64,000 nt of DNA, taken from positions 248,001-312,000 of the forward strand of contig JARGXX010000079.1 in NCBI GenBank assembly GCA_030374765.1. Direction: 5' to 3'. The stretch comes from Agarophyton chilense. Lineage: Eukaryota > Rhodophyta > Florideophyceae > Gracilariales > Gracilariaceae. The stretch's first letter is position 1. Each line of letters starts with the position of its first letter. Made by a program: the position numbers and the translations under genes. The notes beneath the pieces were generated by a model. The model did no database searches. It was not told the origin of the DNA and saw only the letters and a program-made list of their open reading frames with translations. Below, in pieces: positions 55,440-64,000 of this stretch.

Positions 55440-58194
55440 CCAAATATTGAAAGAGGCGACGTTTCCGCTCAATCATAACGGATAAAAACGCTGTGGAACT
55501 GACGTGACGATCAATGAATCACGTTACGGCGATAGCGGTCTGCGAAACGTGACGAAGCTCTTCGTCGTCTTCATGATTTGATCGGAAGTTGTAGAATCAT
55601 AATTCAGTAAAACTTGCTTTTAATTTTCAAATTTTTCGTAATTGGCAATGAATGACGAAATGCCTATGGTGTTTACATGGTTCTGCACGAACGAAACTTT
55701 TTCCCTAGGACCCCCCCTAAAGCATCTATCTGCGACATGAATTTAATCGTATTCCGCAAACGTGCGCTGCCAGAACAAGGAAGTGATAGAACCAAAGGTT
55801 TTTTAACAGGTTTTGTGAAAACCTCTGGTCGTTGCAGACGGTTTCTTTCGTCGGGTAGGTGATTCACCGCGCGTTTCTATGTGTTACAAAAGCGCAAGAC
55901 GGGACTCTGTCACAGGTCCTCGTGACGCCAGTGTTCTGTAGAATTACTGTCTTTAAAGAGGCAATAGAAACTTATTTGAAAAATAGTAAGTCTAGCAATA
56001 CATTTCTGCAGGGCGGGTGGGTTGTATTAAAAGTTCCAGCGCGTCCCGAACGCTGTTGTGGAATAGATAGACTATGCTTGGTCAGAGACAGAAAACTCTG
56101 TTGGCGATTCTCCGAACACTAGTCTTCGAAGAGGAGCTCGGAGCATAAGTACCCACCCTACCATTCTGTTATCTTGGGTGGTTGACTTTTCCTAATGGGT
56201 TGCACAGCCAGCTGCTGTTCTGACTGAATCTCCCCCTACGCAATAATTTGAAAACAGCTTCAAAACGGCAACACAGAAAGGTGGATTGCGGATCACGTCG
56301 AATCTGACAACCTTGCTGCAGTGTAATTCTTACACCACTGAACGTATTTGGGCGTCATGCTCCCGTCTTGCTCTAATAAACCACCATTACGATTTGACCA
56401 ATTACATTACCATTTGCATTCTCTGAATATTCTACTTTTTTCTGTCGTTGTCTTTGTTTTTTCTCTTTGACCTGACATGTGCTTATCTTTTGAAAAATCA
56501 CATGTACTACTTGTGTCTCCTTGGAGGTTGACCACCTGCATAGTGTCCTTTTATTTGTACGGATATGACGTTTACATGTTTTTGCGCTAGCTATTTATCT
56601 AAAAATAATGTTATATAACAAATTGCTTTCTGATGCTGTGGTTTACCGTCTTCGTACAATCATCGGCAAGTACAGAGCTCGCGGACAATACGTGTTCAAG
56701 ACCTCTAGTGGGACAACAAGGTGTTATGGACGGTTTAGTCCTCTACCAATAAAAGCCTTACGGCTTGACTGTTGATATCAGCGCGATGTCCTTGGAGTGC
56801 CAGAAAAGTTTAGTGACGTTGTTCCGTTTTAATGTTCGGGGACTGTTTCAGGTGAAATATTTTAGTTATGAAGCACAGCAAGACTTCCTTTTATTTTTTA
56901 TTACAGACGTACAACTAAACATTGAATAAGAAGTAATTGCAATACTGGACGAGAAAAGAGCGCAACTTCGAGTTCTTTTTTGGTACAATTTGAAAGAGAT
57001 GTGCAAAGGGGTGTCTTTTGAATGCCAAAAACCGAATTGAAAACCTTTGAATTTATTCAGAAGTTTGAAAGGTCTCCGCTATCGTCGACTGAAAAAGTTG
57101 GGTGAATGCTATAGAGTACTATTCAATAGTGTGACTACCCTTTTCTTTTGTGTTGTATTAAATAGAACCATTGATGATCTATAATTCATCAACGTTCGTC
57201 AAGAATCGATCATTTTTTCTTTGTATTCAAGCGCTTGTCTTTTCCCCACTTTTGTAATGAAGGACACTATCCTTTCGTAGGGTCCTTTTCGAGAACAGTA
57301 CCCGCGCACTCCTGCATATCTGACTCCATTTTTTCAATATTGAATGTTGCATGCAGACACGATATCTATAAACATGGTATTGAAGATAGTATATGTCGCT
57401 GTGCCAGATTTTATGGGCTTCTGAAAACTGTTTTCCGGTGATTTGGATATTCTCAAACGATGACTTTGTGTCTTATTTGAAATTTGAAATTGAGCATACG
57501 CCAACATCACATTCTTGTAGTCGATGTGGTGAACCAAGGATGGGACAAGCATCTGGCCGGGGGAAATCTATTAGGCCGTCTTGGTCGCGAAACATGACCT
57601 CCTTTAATTGGGTGTACGCCAAGTGTTTTAAATCACATTACTGACGTTTGCGTGATGTTTTACTTTGCTTTTGTTTTGGCGAACACGTTCTTAGAAAAGA
57701 AAGTTTTAGGAAGAAGAAAAAGCTTGGATTTGTTGTTCCCAGAACTGAAAAGATAACTATGTCTTCAATGTTTCAAAGAGACTGGTGCTAATGCCTTTTG
57801 CCATAATCATATTCTACCTAGCATACAGAACATTGAGAAGGTTAATGACACCAGGAGCATCTCATGAGAATTCGGAAATCTCCACTTGTGTTTCTGGTCT
57901 CGTAAAATGTGCTGCAGGAAAGCATTTGAAATCAAATTTGAAATGTGGCTCGCAGCACAACAACACCACTGCAAGGGCAATAGAATGCAAAGCGTTCCTC
58001 AAATCCATCCACAGTCAACCGCTATGGCTATGAACATACTTCAGAGCGTATAAGCCTAAAAAAGCTCTTGTGCCACGTTGACAATTCTCCCTTCTCTCCA
58101 ATCTCAATAGTGTATTGAACTACATTCTTTTTCTGTAGTCCGCAACAAGGTCATTCGAACGAAACCTTGACATTAGGACCAAAACTGGCTAGAA
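55440..58194. other. Intergenic, 2.75 kb
   Basis: AT-rich; only short unmatched open frames. One plus-strand stretch at 57.49-57.64 kb has spaced cysteines (HSCSRCGEP, YAKCF) like a metal-binding fragment, but is too short to call. The last few hundred bases hold the promoter and leader of the 818-aa gene. Confidence 0.5.
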
Positions 58195-60651
58195 ATGGGA
58201 GACGAAGGCGTCGAAGAGGATATTTTTAAGGACCTCGCAAACTTAAACGAAGAGTATCCATTCCAACCAGATCCCACTTGGGACCTCGACACCCTGTTTG
58301 CGAATGCGCAGAACGATCAGAACAAAAGCTCTCTAGCCCAGTCGCCAGGACAAGATGTTTTACCAACATTAAGACCAACCGCAACTGCAGGATTGATAGC
58401 TCCGGAATTGCCAGAAAAGTTTTTTGATCTCGATTGTATTCCACTTTCACCCTTCCAATCTTCATTTTCGCCTCTAAACGCTTCACAAATCAATCAAAGT
58501 CTTGAGGGAAAACAAGATAGACCACTCGAACCCGTATATATTGCAACTCAGGCTGAAAAGTCTCTGGTCGATGAAGACACTCGACATTCTAGTCAATTTG
58601 GTGGTATACCAAATACTTCTGAGCCATCTGTTCAACATATGCAGAAAAATCAATCCCAACAACCACGTCAAAGAGCTGACAACGTACAGGATATCCGAAA
58701 ACGTCAAGAACCTAAAGCTTTGAAAAGCTCAATAGATTTTTTGGAAGAGGGAAACAAGGGTGATTCTCGTAAACAAGTACAGAACTTTTCGTTATTGGAT
58801 GTCGATGAAAACAATTCCGATAAGAGCTTGGAAGTTTGTCTCGGCTTTTCAGATGATGAGATCGAAGGCCTCTTAGAAGAGCCACCAGCACAAAGGCATT
58901 CACATCAGGTGGTTCAAAACAGCAGATTCACCGGAAACTCATCTAATGCGCTTTGTGATGGGGGCAGTACCACAAAAAAAGATTATCACAGACAGCAGAT
59001 GCCTATTGAACAGGAATCTGGGCAATTCGGGGGACGGACTAACATCTTCCCGAGGACATGCAGTCCTTTTGAAGGAAGTGGAACGAGCCACAGTGTTCGA
59101 ACAAAAACTGTAAGAATTGTAACTCCGCCGCAAATAACAAGCCCACTTCATTTCACAGAGGTGAATAGGAGAAAACCAATTGTAGGAAGAATCGCCACAC
59201 CCAGACCTAACAGCTCTTCAAGACGTGACATAAGAGACAGGTGCGAGATTGCTCAACGTGAAGTTCTTTCTCAGTCTCAAGAGCACCAACACATTGACAA
59301 AAATGACAAAAATGTTAGTGAAAGAGTTTTTACACTCGAGTTTGTGAGCAATCTGGAATTTCAATGGAGACCAATACCTAACCTCGAACGTGAATTGGGT
59401 CTGGAGGCAATAGAAATGTGTCCCGCACCCAGCATTGTGCTGCAACTGGCTGAAAAAAACCTAAGTTCTTCAACGATTCAGTCTCTCAGATGCAACCCAC
59501 GAAGTTCCAAGTCCATAAACCCAGGAAATGGAGCAGAGATGGTTCGTACACCAGATGAGTTGGTATTTAAAGAAATATATGCTCTCGTTAAAAGCATCAT
59601 CCTTCATCGATCTGAGGCAGATATCGCTTCATTTGTTTCCCACATTTTGAACAAGAGTATCAACAAGAATATTTCTGGATATTTTTGCATGAATTTTATC
59701 TTGTACGTCGAGAAGCTTTCTACTCCAAACAAGCTATCAGACTTCCACAATTTTGTGTTTGAAAAAGTGATCGATGCGGAAATCGCCAAAGTACAGAGGG
59801 CGATCGAGTTTCATTTTGGAGACAAAATAGCTTCTCTCAAACCAGAAAGCTTGACGATCGCATTCATTAAGAAATATCAGAATCATTGCAAAAACCAAGA
59901 TTTCGTGAAATACCGAATGAAATGTGTTAGAGATTGTGCAAAAGAGTATCAAAGAAAACGAAAGTTTCTCGCTCAACATGGGATTAAACATCAACATTTG
60001 AAGCATTCAAAGTGCCCTCCTCCATTGGAAATGAAAAAGTTGAGTTTACGACGGAGAACTGAGCAATTCGCTCACGAATTTACCTGGTACTCGAGGGAAC
60101 TCTTTCTATGTGATTTTATCGAATCCCATTATTTTCTTGCCCGATTTATGATCAATGAGATTCACAACAGAAAGACTGAGGAGCTTTTGCACGATAAGCT
60201 TGGAAAAATCGGTGATGTCGATAAGTCTCAATATTTCGAAGACATGGAAGAATTTACTTCGAGGGTTTGGACGAAGATTATCAAAGAACTGCGCGATTTC
60301 GCGTGTTATGCTGATCCCGCGGGACTAATGGAAGCTTTATGTGCTGATATGGATCAGAAGTGTAGCCTAATATTATTGGAAGTGAATGAAGAGATGAATC
60401 CTCCACAAAAGGGGCACCCGCCACACGCAATGCTAATTCCCAGATTCGGAAATCGCATTGGTTCTTTCAGTGCAAAAGCGTTCGGGAGGGCGGGTGATGA
60501 AGTTGCATGGAAGAAAAAGGGCATTGACGTGAAAGAAAAAAACATGAACATTGTAGATGAAGTATATGAAACACACTCTCGAGGCAATGGTATTCCCGGG
60601 CAAAATGAGAATGTTACAGAAACGACAGAGAAAAATGTCGGCACCAGGTGA
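58195..60651 (+). CDS. Unrecognised 818-aa protein
   Basis: A single intron-free frame from ATG 58195 (context GCTAGAAATGG). Residues 1-75 are acidic with aromatic residues (EEDIFKDLANLNEEYPF), about 75-360 are Ser/Gln/Asn-rich and likely disordered, with an acidic patch (FSDDEIEGLLEE, near 222-233) and Arg/Ser/Pro stretches (KTVRIVTPPQ, VGRIATPRP). From about 390 to 740 it is helical and basic (FVSHILNKSINKNISGYFCM, KYRMKCVRDCAKEYQRKRKF, LSLRRRTEQFAHEFTWYSRE), ending in a polar tail. No signal peptide, transmembrane segment or catalytic motif is seen. The disordered acidic front plus basic folded end suggests a nuclear or chromatin-associated protein, but that is a guess. The length and steady codon use make it a real gene. 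It is upstream of, and on the same strand as, the TKL kinase. Confidence 0.85.
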   Translation: MGDEGVEEDIFKDLANLNEEYPFQPDPTWDLDTLFANAQNDQNKSSLAQSPGQDVLPTLRPTATAGLIAPELPEKFFDLDCIPLSPFQSSFSPLNASQINQSLEGKQDRPLEPVYIATQAEKSLVDEDTRHSSQFGGIPNTSEPSVQHMQKNQSQQPRQRADNVQDIRKRQEPKALKSSIDFLEEGNKGDSRKQVQNFSLLDVDENNSDKSLEVCLGFSDDEIEGLLEEPPAQRHSHQVVQNSRFTGNSSNALCDGGSTTKKDYHRQQMPIEQESGQFGGRTNIFPRTCSPFEGSGTSHSVRTKTVRIVTPPQITSPLHFTEVNRRKPIVGRIATPRPNSSSRRDIRDRCEIAQREVLSQSQEHQHIDKNDKNVSERVFTLEFVSNLEFQWRPIPNLERELGLEAIEMCPAPSIVLQLAEKNLSSSTIQSLRCNPRSSKSINPGNGAEMVRTPDELVFKEIYALVKSIILHRSEADIASFVSHILNKSINKNISGYFCMNFILYVEKLSTPNKLSDFHNFVFEKVIDAEIAKVQRAIEFHFGDKIASLKPESLTIAFIKKYQNHCKNQDFVKYRMKCVRDCAKEYQRKRKFLAQHGIKHQHLKHSKCPPPLEMKKLSLRRRTEQFAHEFTWYSRELFLCDFIESHYFLARFMINEIHNRKTEELLHDKLGKIGDVDKSQYFEDMEEFTSRVWTKIIKELRDFACYADPAGLMEALCADMDQKCSLILLEVNEEMNPPQKGHPPHAMLIPRFGNRIGSFSAKAFGRAGDEVAWKKKGIDVKEKNMNIVDEVYETHSRGNGIPGQNENVTETTEKNVGTR

Positions 60652-60924
60652 CAGATCTTTCTCTTCTGTTTGATAGAATTGTTTATGTTTCAAACATATC
60701 GAAGCGGACCCGTTGTAGCTTTTTATTCTTTGTTGCTTCCTTCGTATTCGAGCCTGAATGTTGCCAAGAAATGGGAGGTGCTTTCGGACTTTATTAGCAT
60801 GATTGAATTCTTGTTCTCAAGTTGTTATAAAGTTGTATTATATGAGCAATACATGAAGCATTCAGAAATCTTAAATCAGAATGGAAATTGCCATAAAATA
60901 CTTGAAAGGCGAAAGGCAAGTATC

Positions 60925-60961
60925 AGCTAGCTACTGTCGCTAGCTAGCTAGCTCTAGCTAA
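60925..60961. repeat. AGCTAG-rich palindromic patch
   Basis: AGCTAGCTACTGTCGCTAGC followed by TAGCTAGCTCTAGCTAA: overlapping CTAG and AGCT palindromes about 275 bases after the stop of the 818-aa gene; it can fold into a hairpin. Confidence 0.7.
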
Positions 60962-61305
60962 AGGGCCACAAATTTATTAAAAATTTTGCGAAGTACGTTC
61001 GAGAGCTGTTTAACGTCTGCTTTGAGATCGGCAATAGCAAAGCGCCGGATACTCTCAACTAATGGATAGGGTGTGTCTCAGTTTACCTTTCTTGATGTGG
61101 GCGAAGACCCCACCCATTCTTTTTCCTTGTCGATTGTGTTTCGACGCAATGCTGCTTCATGGAGAGATGAGATCCCATAGTAAACTTATTCGACTGGTCT
61201 TTGCCATTGCTCGCCGTCGCCCTCTTTCTAAATTTATCCTAAGGACCAATATCGACCAGCGTGGGAATCAACATGAAGGTGTTGGCATCGGACACGTGCC
61301 AACGA

Positions 61306-61385
61306 TTTAGGGTTTGTGTACCAAATTGATACTGTATTGATGTAGGGGTTGTGTACCAAATTGATACTGATGTAGGGTTTGTCTG
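61306..61385 (+). repeat. Short tandem repeat with GTGTACCAAATTGATACTG
   Basis: Two full units (about 61306-61340 and 61341-61370) plus a partial one to 61385, each built on TAGGG-TTGTGTACCAAATTGATACTG-(TATT)GATG. Confidence 0.8.
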
Positions 61386-61791
61386 CATTGTGCACAAGAA
61401 TCTGTAAACCCCTCTTAGCTAGAGATTCATCTTTCCCATAATGACTATCTTCGTAGGTGCGCAGAATATTTACTGAAGGTAAGTGGTTGCCGTTCGTAGC
61501 CTTTATCCCCAACGCTCTGATGAAAGTCTACTGAAGTGAGCTTTCTAGGATCAATATGCGAGCGATCTCTTTTGGTAAGTGCCAAAGACGCAAGAGTCAT
61601 ACAGTGCGATAGGGTTTTGGCTGCGAAAGCCACACGCAAGGAAGTCTGTTTGACCAGTCGACCCTCCTACAGTACAGCTATGTTTGACATTGACCAGTAT
61701 CGCAAGTATACTCCGGCTGGACTGTTCGCCGTTATTATTTTCCACTCCACCTTGCTCATCCATAGGCTCCACACTCGCTGTCGTCGCAAAC

Positions 61792-63897
61792 ATGTGGCCA
61801 TTTCGTATTTCAAATCGCTCCAAGCTTCGTCCTGCTTCTAGCATAGCATTCTGCGCTGCATCTGCTGTTGCGCTTACTCCACCAGCGGAACTCAATCTCC
61901 TTCGCTCCCGTACTTTGAACGAACGACAAATTTCCCTCTCGACACTCAAAAGATTGCTACAATCGCTCCAAATCGACGATGAACACTTTACCAACGCCTT
62001 GTTTCAACTGGCAGATGTTCAAAACGCTGGTCATGTCCATGCACATCATCTATTAATCGTGTACTCTTTGTTACGGCGTCTCGCATTCGCGCAACCTGAA
62101 CTCCTTCGCTTTTCTTTGCAGGAAGTTGTTTACTTCATTTTCACTTCTGCTGCTGGTTCCCATACTGCCACATATGTCTCATGGGCGCAGTGGTTGGCGT
62201 TTGCGTCAAAGTTTGGAGAGGAAGTTGGCGGGTCTGATTCGTTGCCATGTAAAGAAACGCAAAGCCAGCTCCGAAGCGCATGGCGTCGTGTGAGTGCGCT
62301 TGCCGCTCCGGTCTCGTTTCCGAAATTCGTTGGTGTGCTCCGCAACTGCGATGGTGGCTTACTCCTTAACATTCGGGCTATGGCATATCTCTTTACGTCA
62401 TCTGTGGTTGAAGTAGCTCATTCTTGTCATGAAGTACCTAGGTGGAATGAGCCATTCGAAGAGAGTTGCTTTTTAAGCCAGTACGTTACTCATGCGATTG
62501 CAACGCGTGTAAATGCATACGAGGACGGGAGCCATAACGAGTCTACCGGTTCCCATGAAATGGAATCACGGCGATATCGGCAATTGTTATCAAATGGTGA
62601 TGTACGAAGAGTAGGGATTCCTGAACTAAAGCCTTTACCAGTACCCGCATCCTTGAATCACTCCATTGACGAGGGAAGTGACGATTACGACCGACCGTCG
62701 AATGCTCCCTCTGAGAGGCGTACGGATCCTTCCATTCAAAAGAAGCCGTTCTCCTTTCCACAAAGTCGATCTGCTGCTATTGCATCGAAAGCTCTGGCGT
62801 TGTCTGCTACAACTGTGTGTCGTTCCAGTCGTTCTACGGTCAAGTCGCCTTTCCACATAGATTTTTCCTCAATCACACTCGGTCAGAAGTTTGGATCAGG
62901 TGCGTATGGAGACGTATACAGAGGTACTTTTCTGATGACTCCGGTTGCCGTCAAGGTTTTTCATATAAACGTCGAGAATAATGCCCACCAGACGGAGAAC
63001 AACGAACTCACACGAACTCTTACTCATATGTCCACAATCAACAAGATACAGAGGTTTGCGAGTCTAAAATCTCAAAACAAGTACAAGGACTTTGTGCGAG
63101 AGGTGGAAATGATGAGTGTTGTTCGTCATCCGAACTTAGTTCTGTATATGGGGGCATGTGGTGATCCATGCACGCCATTGTGTATAATCTCGGAGCTATT
63201 TACCGGCGGCTCTCTGTACGAATACTTGCATGGTGACCCTGGGCATTGCCCAGATCTGTATTGTGCTGTTAGTTTCGCACTTAGCATTGCTCGTGGCATG
63301 TTCTACCTGCACGCAAGCCGCCCAAGCATTCTTCATCGAGATTTGAAGTCATCCAATGTGTTGCTTAGCGATAGGAAGGGTAAGGATGGAATACCGCGGG
63401 TTGTGATTTGTGATTTCGGTGAAAGTCAGTTATTTGGTCATCACGAAGATTTCGAGTTAGGCACTGCTTCCTACATGTCTCCAAACGTTATCAGTCACGA
63501 AAAATACGAGGAAAGAGATGACACATACAGTTTCGGAATTTTGCTGCATGAAATATTTACCGGTACTGTTCCTTTTGAGGGTCTGACTCCAACACAGGTC
63601 ATGTTCCAAGTCGTACATGAAGGTTTACGACCATCGTGTGACACAGACAGTGCAATACCGACTTCAATTAAGCAGCTGATGGAAGATTGCTGGCATTGCA
63701 AAAAGTCTGAAAGACCCCTATTCCATTCCATTATTTCAAGACTTGATTCTTTTGAAGCTAGTTTGAATCAGGAAAGAGAAGAAAATCGATCTCCACTGCT
63801 GACAAGCGTTCCACGGGATTTGAAAGGCTTACTACCGTTGGACAATGTGGAGTTGATAAAGGCCACATCTCCTGCTTCTTCTGCATCGACTAGCTAG
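61792..63897 (+). CDS. TKL-type (Raf/MAPKKK-like) protein kinase with long N-terminal region
   Basis: The first ATG of the frame is at 61792 (MWPFRISNRSKLRP), giving about 701 aa; earlier in-frame codons are only TTG/CTG. Residues about 60-200 are Leu-rich helices with an EF-hand-like look (LADVQNAGHVHAHHLLIVYS) but lack the calcium ligands. About 250-350 is a Ser/Arg linker. The kinase domain is at about 360-660: glycine loop FGSGAYGDVY, VAVKVF, an insert of about 45 residues before helix C (FVREVEMM), gate region ISELFTGGSLYEYLHG, HRDLKSSNVL (near 514), CDFGESQLF (near 540), GTASYMSPNVISHEKY and DTYSFGILLHEIFTG. The SLYEYLH and SIKQLMEDCW strings are typical of TKL kinases. The APE motif reads SPN: its conserved Glu, which normally pairs with a C-lobe Arg, is replaced. 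VAIK Lys, HRD Asp and DFG Asp are present, so activity is still likely. Probably a cytosolic signalling kinase. Confidence 0.9.
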   Translation: MWPFRISNRSKLRPASSIAFCAASAVALTPPAELNLLRSRTLNERQISLSTLKRLLQSLQIDDEHFTNALFQLADVQNAGHVHAHHLLIVYSLLRRLAFAQPELLRFSLQEVVYFIFTSAAGSHTATYVSWAQWLAFASKFGEEVGGSDSLPCKETQSQLRSAWRRVSALAAPVSFPKFVGVLRNCDGGLLLNIRAMAYLFTSSVVEVAHSCHEVPRWNEPFEESCFLSQYVTHAIATRVNAYEDGSHNESTGSHEMESRRYRQLLSNGDVRRVGIPELKPLPVPASLNHSIDEGSDDYDRPSNAPSERRTDPSIQKKPFSFPQSRSAAIASKALALSATTVCRSSRSTVKSPFHIDFSSITLGQKFGSGAYGDVYRGTFLMTPVAVKVFHINVENNAHQTENNELTRTLTHMSTINKIQRFASLKSQNKYKDFVREVEMMSVVRHPNLVLYMGACGDPCTPLCIISELFTGGSLYEYLHGDPGHCPDLYCAVSFALSIARGMFYLHASRPSILHRDLKSSNVLLSDRKGKDGIPRVVICDFGESQLFGHHEDFELGTASYMSPNVISHEKYEERDDTYSFGILLHEIFTGTVPFEGLTPTQVMFQVVHEGLRPSCDTDSAIPTSIKQLMEDCWHCKKSERPLFHSIISRLDSFEASLNQEREENRSPLLTSVPRDLKGLLPLDNVELIKATSPASSASTS

Positions 63898-64000
63898 TAG
63901 AAGTCGTGGATATCGGCCATGGGGTTATGATCTGAGTTATTGTAATCCGGGAACACGTTCAAGTGGGATCGGTATAGCGCCGGATGTCTCTGCTCGTATG

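Larger units (their letters stand above)
60652..61791. other. Intergenic, 1.1 kb
   Basis: Holds the 3' end of the 818-aa gene and the promoter of the kinase. Contains a CTAG/AGCT-rich patch and a short tandem repeat (listed separately). No supported gene. Confidence 0.55.

Noticed and set aside
1-64000. CRISPR arrays, bacterial operons, rRNA or clear tRNA genes
   Set aside because: No regularly spaced repeats, no Shine-Dalgarno-led gene rows and no recognisable rRNA or cloverleaf tRNA were seen; the gene types are eukaryotic.

Overview
The window looks like nuclear DNA of a eukaryote with short or few introns and a heavy load of retrotransposons. A multicellular red alga is my best guess: lean genes with one tiny intron each at most, chromodomain Ty3/gypsy and Ty1/copia elements, a plant/alga-type 3-ketoacyl-CoA synthase relic, and a plant/fungal-type WD40 relic. 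This is inference; no database search was possible and all names rest on motifs read by eye.

Layout. (1) 1-9.1 kb is a host island with all genes on the minus strand: a very long PRRC2/BAT2-like disordered protein (runs off the left edge), a compact BRSK/SNF1-like Ser/Thr kinase, and a secreted lytic polysaccharide monooxygenase (LPMO)-like protein. Its N-terminal histidine appears only when a 72-nt intron is removed. (2) 9.1-12.0 kb is mostly featureless AT-rich DNA with a decayed, unidentified coding stretch. (3) 12.0-43.7 kb is a pile of fossil LTR retrotransposons: a chromovirus (element 1, plus strand), a Ty1/copia body, and a second chromovirus (element 3, minus strand) split by a third (element 2, plus strand). 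Element 2 has 667-bp LTRs with TGTAG/CTACA ends and a perfect 5-bp target duplication. (4) 43.7-48.8 kb is mostly intergenic with a piggyBac-like relic. (5) 48.8-55.4 kb is a graveyard: an unidentified broken gene, decayed partial copies of 3-ketoacyl-CoA synthase, xanthine phosphoribosyltransferase, a WD40 protein and a Q/Y-rich C-terminus, then a broken PIF/Harbinger transposase. (6) 58.2-63.9 kb is a second host island on the plus strand: an 818-aa protein I do not recognise and a TKL-type (Raf-like) protein kinase with an odd APE motif.

Most notable: all three chromoviruses carry a coding-like reading frame on the strand opposite to gag-pol, between the chromodomain and the 3' LTR. The frames of elements 2 and 3 share a motif around W-Y-D, so this looks like an accessory antisense gene of the family. 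The three elements also share a primer-binding-site pattern (TGGTNTCCCGACTT-like), which supports common descent.
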